Shown: piece after piece, positions 29,907 through 40,352 of the stretch
How the letters are laid out: every line of letters begins with the position of its first letter
Numbering within the stretch: the first letter of the stretch is position 1
NCBI RefSeq assembly: GCF_014203125.1
Contig: NZ_JACHIH010000008.1
Location: 81,670-145,669 of the forward strand
Origin: Rhodopseudomonas rhenobacensis
GTDB taxonomy: Bacteria > Pseudomonadota > Alphaproteobacteria > Rhizobiales > Xanthobacteraceae
Direction of reading: 5' to 3'
DNA length: 64,000 nt
Position numbers and translations under genes: made by a program
Notes under the pieces: model-generated
Told to the model about the DNA's origin: nothing
Databases searched by the model: none
What the model saw: the letters and a program-made list of their open reading frames with translations, nothing else

Positions 29907-31259
29907 ATGAGTCGCAGATATTTCGGCACGGACGGGATTCGAGGCCGCGCCAACGGCCTGATCACGCCGGAACTGGCGATGAAGGTCGGGCAGGCCGCGG
30001 GCCTGGTGTTTCAGCGCGGCGAATATCGGCATCGCGTGGTGATCGGCAAGGACACCAGGCTGTCCGGCTACATGATCGAAACCGCGCTGGTCGCCGGCTT
30101 CACCTCGGTCGGCATGGACGTGCTGCTGCTCGGCCCGATGCCGACGCCGGCGGTGGCGATGCTGACCAAGTCGATGCGCGCCGATCTCGGCGTGATGATT
30201 TCCGCGTCGCACAATCTGTTCGAAGACAACGGCATCAAACTGTTCGGCCCGCTCGGCTTCAAGCTCAGCGACGACGTCGAAATGCAGATCGAGCAGCTGC
30301 TCGACGAGACGCTCGACAAGAAACTCGCCCCGAGCGCCAAGCTCGGCCGCGCCCGGCGCATCGACGGCGTGCACGACCGCTACATCGAATTCGCCAAGCG
30401 GACGCTGCCGCGCGACCTGTCGCTCGACGGGCTGCGCGTGGTGATCGATTGCGCGCACGGCGCCGCCTACAAGGTGGTGCCGGAGGCGCTGTGGGAACTC
30501 GGCGCCGACGTGATCGCGATCGGCGTCGAACCCGATGGCTTCAACATCAACAAGGAATGCGGCTCCACCGCGCCGGAAGCGTTGTCGCGCAAGGTGCGGG
30601 AGATGCGCGCCGACATCGGCATCGCGCTGGACGGCGACGCCGACCGGGTGATCCTGGTCGACGAGCGCGGCCACGTGGTCGACGGCGATCAGCTGCTGGC
30701 GGTGATCGCACAGAGCTGGAAGGAAGACGGCCGGCTGTCGAAGCCCGGCATCGTCTCCACGGTGATGTCGAATCTCGGGCTGGAGCGCTTTCTGCAAAGC
30801 AACGGCATGGAGATGATCCGCACCCCGGTCGGCGACCGCTACGTGCTCGAGCAGATGCTGAAGCAGGGCTATAATGTCGGCGGCGAGCCCTCCGGCCACA
30901 TCATCCTGTCGGATTACGCCACCACCGGCGACGGCTTCGTCGCCGCGCTGCAGGTGCTGGCGGTGGTGCAGAAGCTCGGCCGTCCGGTGTCAGAGGTCTG
31001 CCATTTGTTCGAGCCGCTGCCGCAGATCCTGAAGAACGTGCGCTACCGCGCCGGCAAGCCGCTCGACAATGTCGAGGTGAAGTCGGCGATCCGCGCCGCC
31101 GAGACCCGGCTGAATGGCCACGGCCGGCTGCTGATCCGTCCCTCCGGCACCGAGCCGGTGATCCGGGTGATGGGCGAGGGCGACGACCGCGAGATGGTCG
31201 AGGAGATCGTCGATACGATCTGCTCGGCGCTCGGCGAGGCCGCGGCCGCCGCCGCCTGA
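29907..31259 (+). CDS. glmM: Phosphoglucosamine mutase
   Basis: A 450-residue phosphohexomutase converting glucosamine-6-phosphate to glucosamine-1-phosphate for peptidoglycan and lipopolysaccharide precursors. Landmarks: [12 protein letters not shown] at the N-terminus, the phosphoserine loop [17 protein letters not shown] (S101), the metal loop DGDADR, the sugar loop GGEPSGHI, and the phosphate-binding [15 protein letters not shown]. The start at 29907 ([10 protein letters not shown]) follows GGGGGA. Upstream in-frame codons at 29859 and 29892 would add residues lacking conservation. Confidence 0.95.
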   Translation: MSRRYFGTDGIRGRANGLITPELAMKVGQAAGLVFQRGEYRHRVVIGKDTRLSGYMIETALVAGFTSVGMDVLLLGPMPTPAVAMLTKSMRADLGVMISASHNLFEDNGIKLFGPLGFKLSDDVEMQIEQLLDETLDKKLAPSAKLGRARRIDGVHDRYIEFAKRTLPRDLSLDGLRVVIDCAHGAAYKVVPEALWELGADVIAIGVEPDGFNINKECGSTAPEALSRKVREMRADIGIALDGDADRVILVDERGHVVDGDQLLAVIAQSWKEDGRLSKPGIVSTVMSNLGLERFLQSNGMEMIRTPVGDRYVLEQMLKQGYNVGGEPSGHIILSDYATTGDGFVAALQVLAVVQKLGRPVSEVCHLFEPLPQILKNVRYRAGKPLDNVEVKSAIRAAETRLNGHGRLLIRPSGTEPVIRVMGEGDDREMVEEIVDTICSALGEAAAAAA

Positions 31260-31441
31260 GACCGGCGCTGGCGCCCGCCTGAGAGCAGCGTTGGCGCCCG
31301 CCGCAACCCAGCCATGGCCGGGCGATGCTAGCGCTTCGCCCTCGCATCTTCTACTTTCCCAAGGTGCCGCCCCGGCAACGGGGCGGCTTACCTGTTCCAT
31401 CACCCTGTTTTCATCACCCTGCAGAACCGTCTGGAAACGCC

Positions 31442-32695
31442 GTGAACAAGCCCGTGGTAGTCAACGCGGAAGATCAATCCGCCCCCATCGTGATCGCCGA
31501 GATGCCGCCGACCAGCACGGCGAAGGCGCTCGGGCCGGCCTATCTGGTGCTCGGCGGCATCAGCTTCTCGCACTTTCTCAACGACACCATGCAGTCGCTG
31601 ATCCCGTCGGTGTATCCGATCCTGAAGGCGAACTACGCGCTGGATTTCGGCCAGATCGGGCTGATCACGCTGACCTTCCAGATCACCGCCTCGCTGCTGC
31701 AGCCGGTGATCGGCCACATCACCGACAAGAAGGCGCAGCCCTATTCGCTGGCGATCGGCATGGGCTCGACGCTGATCGGGCTGGCGCTGCTCAGCATCGC
31801 GCATCATTACTTCGTGATCCTGGTGGCGGCCGGGCTGGTCGGGCTCGGCTCGGCGGTGTTCCACCCGGAATCGGCGCGGATCGCCCGGCTGTCGTCCGGC
31901 GGGCGCTACGGCTTTGCGCAGTCGGTGTTCCAGGTCGGCGGCAATTTCGGCCAGTCGATGGGGCCGCTCTTGGCGGCGCTGATCGTGGTGCCGTTCGGGC
32001 AGGGCAGCCTCGGCTGGTTCTGCCTGATCGCGGCGCTGGCGATCGTGGTGCTGTGGCGGATCGGCAGCTGGTACAAGCCGCGGATCGTGCCGCGCAGCCG
32101 CACCGCGCCGCAGCGGCACCCCGGGGCGCCGAGTTCGCGCCGCGTCGCGGTGGCGATCGGCCTGTTGATCCTGCTGGTGTTCTCCAAGTTCATCTACATG
32201 TCGAGCCTGACCAGCTACTACACCTTCTACCTGATGCAGAAATTCGGCGTCAGCACCCAGACCTCGCAGATCTACCTGTTCATGTTCCTCGGCGCGACCG
32301 CGGTCGGCACCTTCTTCGGCGGCCCGATCGGCGACCGCATCGGCCGGCGCTACGTGATCTGGTTCTCGATCCTCGGCGTCTTGCCGTTCACGCTGATGCT
32401 GCCCTATGCCGACCTGATGTGGACCGCGGTGCTCAGCATCGTGATCGGCTTCGTGCTGTCCTCGGCGATGCCGGCGATCCTGGTCTATGCCCAGGAACTG
32501 ATGCCGCATCGCTTCGGCATGATCTCCGGGCTGTTCTTCGGCTTCTCGTTCGGCGCCGGCGGCATCGGCGCCGCCCTGCTGGGCCAGGTCGCCGACCACA
32601 AGGGCATCGAGTTCGTCTATCAGATCTGCGCCTTCCTGCCGGCGATCGGGCTGCTCGCGATGTTCCTGCCGAAGATGCCGCGCCACGCCCACTAA
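31442..32695 (+). CDS. MFS exporter, fosmidomycin resistance (Fsr) type
   Basis: A 417-residue, 12-helix major facilitator protein. The first helix region GISFSHFLNDTMQSLIPSVY is characteristic of the Fsr group, as is LGSAVFHPESARIARLSSGG. GDRIGRRYVIW is the MFS loop motif. Fsr proteins expel fosmidomycin and similar compounds, giving resistance to inhibition of isoprenoid synthesis; the natural substrate is unclear. The GTG at 31442 is chosen because the upstream in-frame ATG at 31325 adds a non-conserved stretch. Confidence 0.85.
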   Translation: MNKPVVVNAEDQSAPIVIAEMPPTSTAKALGPAYLVLGGISFSHFLNDTMQSLIPSVYPILKANYALDFGQIGLITLTFQITASLLQPVIGHITDKKAQPYSLAIGMGSTLIGLALLSIAHHYFVILVAAGLVGLGSAVFHPESARIARLSSGGRYGFAQSVFQVGGNFGQSMGPLLAALIVVPFGQGSLGWFCLIAALAIVVLWRIGSWYKPRIVPRSRTAPQRHPGAPSSRRVAVAIGLLILLVFSKFIYMSSLTSYYTFYLMQKFGVSTQTSQIYLFMFLGATAVGTFFGGPIGDRIGRRYVIWFSILGVLPFTLMLPYADLMWTAVLSIVIGFVLSSAMPAILVYAQELMPHRFGMISGLFFGFSFGAGGIGAALLGQVADHKGIEFVYQICAFLPAIGLLAMFLPKMPRHAH

Positions 32696-32801
32696 CCGTT
32701 CGTTAACCCGGCGCCGCTCGTCGTTAACTTTTATTAGTGATTGGGGCGCCGGCCCGTGGCCGGCGCGGAACCCGCAACAAAAATCGTCACCAAATGTCAA
32801 C

Positions 32802-32830
32802 CCTAATTATTAGGGTTAAGTGGCGCTTAA
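32802..32830 (+). promoter_or_regulatory. Possible CtrA-type site and adjacent palindrome
   Basis: TTAA (32816-32819), 7 bases, TTAA (32827-32830) fits the CtrA consensus TTAA-N7-TTAA. Just before it is CCTAA-TTA-TTAGG (32802-32814). Both lie 80-110 bases before the outer membrane protein start. Cell-cycle control is an inference. Confidence 0.45.
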
Positions 32831-32909
32831 GAAATTGCTGCCATCGTCGCTTTGTCAGTTTCAGGTTCGGGGCCTCCGTAATCGCCTCTTTGACAAAAGG
32901 ACGAAGCCA

Positions 32910-33746
32910 ATGCGTAGCGTGAAATCACTATTGGCCGCCGGAGCGGCTTCTCTGTTGCCGATCACCGGGGCGTTTGCCGCGGACATGCCGATCGCCCCGC
33001 CGCCGCCGGCGATGTACGCGCCGCCGCCGGCCGAAGATTTCGGCGGCTGGTATCTGCGCGGCGATATCGGCATGACCAATCAGGACTTGAAGTTCAAGGA
33101 TACCAATCCGGCCAGCGCCGGCTATCAGGATCGCGGCTTCGAATCGGCGAGCTCGACGCTGTTCGGCCTCGGCGTCGGTTATCAGGTCAACAACTGGTTT
33201 CGCGCCGACGTGACCGGCCAGTACCGCGGCAAGGCGGCGCTGCACGGCGCCACCAACATCTACACCAGCCCGAGCCAGATCCTGGCCGACAACTATTCCG
33301 GCAACAAGTCGGAATTTCTGGTGCTCGCCAACGCCTATGTCGATCTCGGCACCTGGTGGTGCGTCACGCCGTTCATCGGCGCCGGCGTCGGCATGGCCAA
33401 CGTCAAGATCAGCGGCTTCCGCGACGACGGCGCGGGCTATCTGCCGGGCTCGGTCCCGGTGCTCAGCACCACCTATTACGACAACGTCTCGAAGTGGAAT
33501 TTCGCCTGGGCGGCGCATGCCGGTCTGGCCTACAAGGTCAGCCCGAATCTGACGCTCGAACTGGCCTACAGCTACGTCGACATGGGCTCGGTCAATCTCG
33601 CCGGCTACACCAACTACGCGCTCGGCACCGGCCAGTCGGCCTATCAGTTGAAGAACATCACCTCGAACGACCTGAAGCTCGGCGTGCGCTGGAACTTCGA
33701 CAGCGCCCCGACCTATGCGCCGGCGCCGTTGATGCGCAAGGGCTGA
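32910..33746 (+). CDS. Outer membrane beta-barrel protein (Omp25/Omp31-like)
   Basis: A 278-residue protein with a signal peptide (SLLAAGAASLLPITGAFAAD, cleavage near AFA-AD), a Pro-rich linker (MPIAPPPPAMYAPPPAE), and an eight-stranded-barrel pattern. FGGWYLRGDIGMTNQD opens it, and LKLGVRWNFDS lies just before the end. Instead of ending on an aromatic residue, the protein continues with APTYAPAPLMRKG, which is unusual for a barrel. It probably contributes to envelope integrity. The start follows AAAAGGACG; a terminator is at 33776. Confidence 0.8.
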   Translation: MRSVKSLLAAGAASLLPITGAFAADMPIAPPPPAMYAPPPAEDFGGWYLRGDIGMTNQDLKFKDTNPASAGYQDRGFESASSTLFGLGVGYQVNNWFRADVTGQYRGKAALHGATNIYTSPSQILADNYSGNKSEFLVLANAYVDLGTWWCVTPFIGAGVGMANVKISGFRDDGAGYLPGSVPVLSTTYYDNVSKWNFAWAAHAGLAYKVSPNLTLELAYSYVDMGSVNLAGYTNYALGTGQSAYQLKNITSNDLKLGVRWNFDSAPTYAPAPLMRKG

Positions 33747-33775
33747 CGCCAGCCTGCTACTTGTTAGGACGGACG

Positions 33776-33806
33776 AACGGCGCGGGAAGCATCCCGCGCC
33801 GTTTTG
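33776..33806 (+). terminator. Rho-independent terminator after the first barrel gene
   Basis: A perfect 12-bp stem AACGGCGCGGGA-AGCA-TCCCGCGCCGTT followed by TT. It is very stable. Confidence 0.8.
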
Positions 33807-33890
33807 TTATGTCGCGGCGGTGTAAAGCAACGAAAGATTAAGGTTAACGGGCGATGATCGGGCGTGATCAAGTGCTCGAGGAGCGTTGCG

Positions 33891-34715
33891 ATGCGTCGGT
33901 TGGTGGTGGGAGCAATGTTGCTGACGGTGGCGCAGGCGGCGTCGTCCGCCGATATGCCGTTTCTGCGCGGCGCGCTGTCCGACGGACCGCGCCGCGTCGT
34001 CGATTGGGAAGGGTTCTACGTCGGCGGCCAGGCCAGCTACGGCACCATAGATACGAATTTCACCGATGCCACGCGCGGTTTGGCGGAGCAGGCGATGACC
34101 AACACCCTGGTCAACAGCGCGATGCAGGTCTCGGACTGGCCGACGCTGGGCAAGCAGTCCGCGCACGGCCAGGGCTATGGCGGATTTGTCGGCTACAATT
34201 GGCAATGGACCGACGTGGTTCTCGGTCTCGAGGCCAATTACATTCACGGCAAGTTCGATGGGTCGGACAGCAACGTGAGCAATCCGATAACCCGTTGCAT
34301 GGGCCTTTCCGATTCATTGTATCATTGCGCCGCCTATCGTTCCGCGGGCTCGATCGTGATCAACGATCTCGGCTCGGCGCGCGCGCGGGCGGGCTGGGCG
34401 GTCGGCAGTTTCCTGCCCTATATGTTCGGTGGTGTTTCGCTGGGGCAGGCCGATATCGTTCGTTCGGCGAGCATCCGGGACACCCTCTATACGGCGTCGC
34501 CGGCCCTCGGCGGAACCTACGTCGGCTACAATCAGTTCGACCGCGCCAAGGTGCAGAACGGCCATTTCATCTACGGTTACAGCGCCGGGCTCGGCATCGA
34601 CATGATGCTGTTCAGCGGGCTGTTCGTGCGCGCGGAATGGGAATACCTGAAATTCGCCGCCCCGGTCGACACCAGCGTCTCGACGGTGCGCGCCGGCCTC
34701 GGCTACAAGTTCTAA
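33891..34715 (+). CDS. Outer membrane beta-barrel protein
   Basis: A 274-residue exported barrel protein: signal peptide MRRLVVGAMLLTVAQAASSA, the opening strand DWEGFYVGGQASYGTIDTNF, alternating aromatic strands (GYGGFVGYNWQW, VVLGLEANYIHGKFDG), and a proper terminal strand VSTVRAGLGYKF ending in Phe. Related to the Omp25/31 group and a distant paralogue of the preceding gene. GGAG precedes the ATG at 33891; a GTG at 33864 is also in frame. Function unknown beyond outer-membrane structure. Confidence 0.8.
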   Translation: MRRLVVGAMLLTVAQAASSADMPFLRGALSDGPRRVVDWEGFYVGGQASYGTIDTNFTDATRGLAEQAMTNTLVNSAMQVSDWPTLGKQSAHGQGYGGFVGYNWQWTDVVLGLEANYIHGKFDGSDSNVSNPITRCMGLSDSLYHCAAYRSAGSIVINDLGSARARAGWAVGSFLPYMFGGVSLGQADIVRSASIRDTLYTASPALGGTYVGYNQFDRAKVQNGHFIYGYSAGLGIDMMLFSGLFVRAEWEYLKFAAPVDTSVSTVRAGLGYKF

Positions 34716-34740
34716 GCGTCGCTTGACCGGCGATCCCGCA

Positions 34741-35211
34741 ATGCCCACTGCATCCCCGATCACCATCCGCCCGGCGCGGCGCGACGACGTCGCCGCGATC
34801 GTCGCGATGCTGGCCGACGATCATCTCGGCCGCGGCCGCGAAGTCGTCACCGACCCGTTGCCGGCGTCCTACTACGCGGCGTTCGACGCGCTGCAAGGCG
34901 CGCCGCACATCCAGATGGTGGTGGCGACGGATGGTTCGGACGCGGTGGCGGGCTGCCTGCAACTTGCCGTGCTGCCGGGCCTCAGCTCGCAGGGCGCCTC
35001 GCGCGGCATCATCGAAGACGTCCGCGTCGCCAGCGATCAGCGGAGCCAGGGCATCGGCGAACAGATGGTGCGATGGGCGATCGGCGAGGCGCAGGCGCAG
35101 CGCTGCAAGCTGGTCGAGTTGTTCACCCATCAAAGCCGGGTCGATGCGCAGCGGTTCTACGCCCGTTTGGGCTTTCAGCCGAGCCACGTCGGCATGACGC
35201 TGCGGTTCTGA
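34741..35211 (+). CDS. GNAT-family N-acetyltransferase
   Basis: A 156-residue acetyltransferase with ITIRPARRDDVAAIVAML at the N-terminus, the acetyl-CoA-binding block IEDVRVASDQRSQGIGEQMV (R/Q-x-x-G-x-G/A), and the C-terminal FYARLGFQPSHVGM. The acceptor substrate is unknown. It follows the beta-barrel gene with only 25 bases between and may be co-transcribed. ATG 34741 is chosen over an upstream TTG. Confidence 0.85.
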   Translation: MPTASPITIRPARRDDVAAIVAMLADDHLGRGREVVTDPLPASYYAAFDALQGAPHIQMVVATDGSDAVAGCLQLAVLPGLSSQGASRGIIEDVRVASDQRSQGIGEQMVRWAIGEAQAQRCKLVELFTHQSRVDAQRFYARLGFQPSHVGMTLRF

Positions 35212-35690
35212 TTCGTCCGCGAGCGATCACCGAGTCGTAAATTTTCCGTTTCGTATAGGATTGACCATACGGCGCCGGAACCGCCGTGGAATATCATCCT
35301 CGTTGTTTGCCTGTGCAGAAGGCAATCGTCGTGAAGTGCCCCTGTTTCGCCTCCAACCCAGAGGTTCGCTGTCATGCTGCTCACCCGGTCGTCGGATCAG
35401 ATTAGATCCGAAAAGGCGTCCAACGGTGTTGCGTGCAACGATTGCTCCTGTTGTGACGCTGCCTTGTCGTTCCGCTGCTTGAACTGCGAGCGCGCCGAAC
35501 GGGCAAGCCACGCCAGCGCGGCGGCGTCGTCCAACGAGCTTCGGCTCTGGATTTCCAGCGGGCTGTATCCGCCGCGCTAGCTCGGCCGGGTGCGGTCCCT
35601 CCGGCCTCGCCATCGTGGCGTTGGATTGCGATGCCATCGAAAGTCTAGCCGTGCGAGGCCGCGGCGCGGCGCAATCATCCTTGACTTTCG
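35212..35690. other. Gene-free stretch upstream of the serC leader
   Basis: Nothing convincing is seen in these ~480 bases. Short open frames on both strands, including a Cys-containing one at 35374-35580, lack a good ribosome-binding site and conserved features. The serC promoter should lie near the 3' end. Confidence 0.4.
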
Positions 35691-35701
35691 AGGCGATTGG
35701 A

Positions 35702-35758
35702 CTATCCCCAGCGGCGGGAAACCTCTCCCCACCGAGAGGCTGCTATCTGGAAGGATAG
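35702..35758 (+). ncRNA. serC leader RNA (structured 5' UTR, probable serC motif)
   Basis: Three nested stems are visible: CTATCC (35702-35707) with GGATAG (35753-35758); CCAG (35708-35711) with CTGG (35747-35750); CCTCTC (35722-35727) with GAGAGG (35734-35739). The ribosome-binding site GGAAGGA (35749-35755) is built into the closing stems, and the serC ATG is at 35762. This agrees with the alphaproteobacterial serC RNA motif in position and logic; identity with the published motif was not checked. Confidence 0.75.
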
Positions 35759-35761
35759 ACT

Positions 35762-36934
<1,173 letters not shown>

Positions 36935-36946
36935 GCTTTCTTCACC

Positions 36947-37110
36947 TCTCCCCGCTCTTCGCGGGGAGAGGTCGCCCGGCGTAGCGCAGCGAAGCCGGGC
37001 GGGTGAGGGGCCAGGCACTGCGCTCAACTCACCTCAAGCATTCGCGGGTCGTCAGCGGCCCCTCACCCCAACCCTCTCCCCGCAAGAGCGGGGCGAGGGA
37101 GCGCGCTGCG
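36947..37110. repeat. Two REP-like repeats between serC and serA
   Basis: Inverted copies: ctctccccgctcttcgcggg at 36950 onward and ccctctccccgcaagagcgg at 37072 onward. They could form one large hairpin or two small ones and may reduce read-through into serA. Confidence 0.75.
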
Positions 37111-37148
37111 ACTGTTGCACAGCCTCCCATTCATTCAGGAACACGCAC

Positions 37149-38738
37149 ATGACCGCACCCAAAGTCCTCATTTCCGACGCCCTGTCCCCCGCCGCCGTGC
37201 AGATCTTCAAGGATCGCGGCATCGACGTCGACTTCCAGCCGGCGCTCGGCAAGGACAAAGAGAAGCTCGCCGAGATCATCGGCAATTATGACGGCCTCGC
37301 CATCCGCTCGGCCACCAAGGCCACCGCGAAGATCCTGGAGAAGGCCACCCGGCTGAAGGTGATCGGCCGCGCCGGCATCGGCGTCGATAACGTCGAGATC
37401 CCCGCCGCCACGGCGAAGGGCATCATCGTGATGAACACGCCGTTCGGCAATTCGATCACCACCGCCGAGCACGCGATTACCTTGATGTTGTCGCTGGCCC
37501 GCGAGATCCCGGCGGCCGACGCCTCGACCCAGGCCGGCAAGTGGGAGAAGAACCGCTTCATGGGCGTCGAGATCACCGCCAAGACGCTCGGTGTGATCGG
37601 CTGCGGCAACATCGGCTCGATCGTCGCCGACCGCGCGCTCGGCCTGAAGATGAAGGTGATCGCGTTCGATCCGTTCCTGTCGCCGGAGCGCGCCAAGGAC
37701 CTCGGCGTCGAGAAGGTCGAGCTTGAGGACCTGTTCAAGCGCGCCGACTTCATCACGCTGCACACCCCGCTCACCGACAAGACCAAGAACATCATCGACG
37801 CCGCCGCCATTGCGAAGATGAAGAAGGGCGTGCGCATCATCAACTGCGCCCGCGGCGGTCTGGTCGACGAGCAGGCGCTGGTCGATGCTTTGAACTCCAA
37901 GCAGGTCGCCGGCGCCGCCTTCGACGTGTTCGTCGAGGAGCCCGCCACCAAGAACGTGCTGTTCGGCCACCCCAACGTGATCTGCACCCCGCATCTCGGC
38001 GCCTCCACCACCGAAGCCCAGGAGAACGTCGCGCTGCAGGTCGCAGAGCAAATGTCCGACTATCTGTTGACCGGCGCGATCTCCAACGCGGTCAACTTCC
38101 CCTCGATCACCGCGGAAGAAGCCCCGAAGCTGAAGCCGTTCATCGAGCTCGCCGAAAAGCTCGGCTCGTTCGCCGGCCAACTCACCGAGAGCGGCATCTC
38201 CAAGGTGACCATCACCTATGAGGGCGCGGTGGCCGAGATGAAGATCAAGGCGCTGACCTCGGCGGCGCTCTCCGGCCTGCTGCGGCCGATGCTCGGCGAT
38301 GTCAACGTGGTGTCCGCCCCGGTCGTCGCCAAGGAGCGCGGCATGGTGGTCGACGAGGTGGTTCGCGCCGCCGAGAGCGACTACGAGAGCCTGATCACCG
38401 TCACCGTCACCACCGCCGACATGAAGCGCTCGGTGTCCGGCACGGTGTTCGCCGACGGCCATCCGCGGCTGGTCGACATCAAGGGCATCCGGGTCGACGC
38501 CGAATTCGGCAAGTCGATGATCTACGTCACCAACGAGGACAAGCCGGGCTTCATCGGCAAGTTCGCGAGCCTGTTGGGCGACGCCAAGATCAACATCGCC
38601 ACCTTCAATCTCGGCCGTCACGCCCAAGGCGGCGACGCCATCGCGCTGGTCGAAGTCGACGGCGCGGTGCCGGCCGAAGTGATCGCCAAGGTGCAGGCGC
38701 TGCCGCAGGTCAAGCAGGCCAAAGCGCTGGTGTTCTAA
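37149..38738 (+). CDS. serA: D-3-phosphoglycerate dehydrogenase
   Basis: A 529-residue enzyme, the long form with an extra (ASB) domain and a C-terminal ACT domain. The catalytic part has VIGRAGIGVDNVEI, the NAD-binding GVIGCGNIGSIVA, NCARGGLVDEQAL with substrate Arg, and TPHLGASTTEAQENVA with catalytic His. The ACT domain (MIYVTNEDKPGFIGKFASLLG) starts near residue 455 and is the likely site of serine feedback. It oxidises 3-phosphoglycerate to start serine synthesis. A strong terminator follows. Confidence 0.95.
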   Translation: MTAPKVLISDALSPAAVQIFKDRGIDVDFQPALGKDKEKLAEIIGNYDGLAIRSATKATAKILEKATRLKVIGRAGIGVDNVEIPAATAKGIIVMNTPFGNSITTAEHAITLMLSLAREIPAADASTQAGKWEKNRFMGVEITAKTLGVIGCGNIGSIVADRALGLKMKVIAFDPFLSPERAKDLGVEKVELEDLFKRADFITLHTPLTDKTKNIIDAAAIAKMKKGVRIINCARGGLVDEQALVDALNSKQVAGAAFDVFVEEPATKNVLFGHPNVICTPHLGASTTEAQENVALQVAEQMSDYLLTGAISNAVNFPSITAEEAPKLKPFIELAEKLGSFAGQLTESGISKVTITYEGAVAEMKIKALTSAALSGLLRPMLGDVNVVSAPVVAKERGMVVDEVVRAAESDYESLITVTVTTADMKRSVSGTVFADGHPRLVDIKGIRVDAEFGKSMIYVTNEDKPGFIGKFASLLGDAKINIATFNLGRHAQGGDAIALVEVDGAVPAEVIAKVQALPQVKQAKALVF

Positions 38739-38782
38739 CCAACCGTGACCTCGCGCTGGTGTTTCCAGCGCGCGTCAATGAC

Positions 38783-38816
38783 AAGCCCCTTCCCCATCGC
38801 GGGGGAGGGGCTTTTT
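38783..38816. terminator. Terminator between serA and the convergent esterase gene
   Basis: AAGCCCCTTCCCC-ATCGC-GGGGGAGGGGCTT, a 13-bp stem with one mismatch-like position, followed by TTT. It is placed to serve serA and possibly the convergent gene. Confidence 0.8.
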
Positions 38817-38836
38817 GTTGCGCGGGTGGCTCGCGC

Positions 38837-40192
38837 TTACTTCGCCTTCAGGAAATCCCCGACCTCGAGCAGCACGAACTCGTTGTCGTCGGCCTTGTTG
38901 GGATCGCGGCTGGAGGAGAACGGCAGGTTGTTGTCGTTGCCGACGATGATGTGGGTGTCGTCGACCTTGTCGACGTTCTCGATGGTGAAGAACGGGAAGG
39001 TCAAGACGCCGTCGTTCAGCGGCTTCCGCGCCTTGTGGTTGGGGTCGCGGATCTTCATCAGGTCGATATAGCCGACCTTGCGCACCGGCTTGCCGACATT
39101 GGCGTCGGAGAGTTCGATCTTCACCACGCGCTTGAACTTGGCGAGATCCGCGAAGCAATCGCTGCCGCGCTGTCCCTCGGCGCAGGCCTTGTCCTTGGTG
39201 CCTTCGCCGTTGTCGCGCTCGATGATCAGGCCGTGGGTGGCGTCGATCATGTTGAAGTCGCCGATCGCGTTGCCGGTCTGCTCGAACACGTATTGCCAGG
39301 AGCGGCCGGTGAATTTCTCCGCGGCGACGTCGAATTCGAGAATCCGCGAGGCTTCCACGCCGTCGACCTTTTCCCAGTCCTTCTTGTCGGCGTCCCACAA
39401 CGGGCCTTCCAGCAGGCCATAGAGAAACTTGCCGTCCTTCGAGGCGGCGAAGCCCTCGTAGCCCTTGGAGCGGCGCAGATTGACGCCGGTGTAGCTGGCG
39501 CCCGGCGCGCCCGGCGACTGCACCGACCAATGGTCGGGCGATTTCACCGGCTTGCCGTCGGCCAGCGTCTCGAACACCGCCAGCACCTTGCCGGTCTTGT
39601 CGGTCTTCAGGATGTAGGGGCCGAACTCGTCGCCGATCCAGAAATTGTCGCCGATGATCTGGAAGCCCTCGGTGTCGAAATCAGCACCTGTCAGATAGCG
39701 CTTGGCGGTGTCCTCGTGGACGATGCGGAACGGCACCTTCTTGTCGGGGTCGTGCAGGAAGATGGTTTCCTGCCGCTCGATCTTGCCGCTCGCCCAGTCG
39801 ATCTTGTGGCGGTTGAGATACAGCATCGAATCCGCCGAATTGTAGCGCGAGCCCATGCCGTTGTCGGTCAGCACCCAGAACGAGCCGTCGGGCATCAGCT
39901 TGATGCCGGAATGGCCCTGCAGCGGCTGGCCCTTGAACGGCAGCGACACCCCGGTCGGCCGCTCGTAGGACTTGCCCATCACCGAGCCCAGCGCGTCGAC
40001 GCGCTTGCCGGTGGTGTATTTGCCGGAGGTCTTGAGGTCCTCGGGCGCGTCCTTCGGCGCGTCGATGAAGCTCTGCGCCGGCAGCACGGCGTGGCCGGCC
40101 AGCGTCGCCGGGAATTCGCCTTCGGTTTGTGCTGCGGCGGCGGTGACGCCGAGCACCAGAGCGGCGACGGAACAGAGCAGGTGGGCGCGCAT
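38837..40192 (-). CDS. Exported phytase-like esterase domain protein
   Basis: A 451-residue protein with a signal peptide (MRAHLLCSVAALVLGVTAAA, cleavage near AAA-QT) and a beta-propeller of the 'esterase-like activity of phytase' family. Landmarks: GHSGIKLMPDGSFWVLTDNGMGSRYNS, FDTEGFQIIGDNFWIGDEFGPYIL, FLYGLLEGPLW and HIIVGNDNNLPFSSSRDPNKADDNEF, with Asp/Asn clusters that fit metal binding. Probably a periplasmic phosphoesterase; substrate unknown. The start follows AGGAGAA. Confidence 0.8.
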   Translation of the reverse strand: MRAHLLCSVAALVLGVTAAAAQTEGEFPATLAGHAVLPAQSFIDAPKDAPEDLKTSGKYTTGKRVDALGSVMGKSYERPTGVSLPFKGQPLQGHSGIKLMPDGSFWVLTDNGMGSRYNSADSMLYLNRHKIDWASGKIERQETIFLHDPDKKVPFRIVHEDTAKRYLTGADFDTEGFQIIGDNFWIGDEFGPYILKTDKTGKVLAVFETLADGKPVKSPDHWSVQSPGAPGASYTGVNLRRSKGYEGFAASKDGKFLYGLLEGPLWDADKKDWEKVDGVEASRILEFDVAAEKFTGRSWQYVFEQTGNAIGDFNMIDATHGLIIERDNGEGTKDKACAEGQRGSDCFADLAKFKRVVKIELSDANVGKPVRKVGYIDLMKIRDPNHKARKPLNDGVLTFPFFTIENVDKVDDTHIIVGNDNNLPFSSSRDPNKADDNEFVLLEVGDFLKAK

Positions 40193-40324
40193 CGAAATTC
40201 TCCTGTGATTGATCAGGCCGCCGTTGTGCCGCTCCGCGATCACAGAAGGCTGACGGTTCGGTGAAACAGCCATGACACCTCGAAGGCGGGCTTTTGACAG
40301 CGCCGACCGGCCGGACTAAACGGA

Positions 40325-40339
40325 TTAGAATAATTCTAA
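40325..40339 (+). promoter_or_regulatory. Iron control element (Irr box) before mbfA
   Basis: TTAGAA-TAA-TTCTAA is a perfect palindrome matching the core of the Irr-recognised ICE motif. It lies 13 bases before the mbfA start, so binding should block transcription or initiation. Irr is known to repress mbfA in Bradyrhizobium and Agrobacterium when iron is scarce. Confidence 0.8.
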
Positions 40340-40352
40340 GATTGGACGACCG

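Noticed and set aside
35374..35580. A 68-aa Cys-containing frame upstream of serC
   Set aside because: No good ribosome-binding site, no recognised pattern beyond the Cys, and it lies in the probable serC promoter region.
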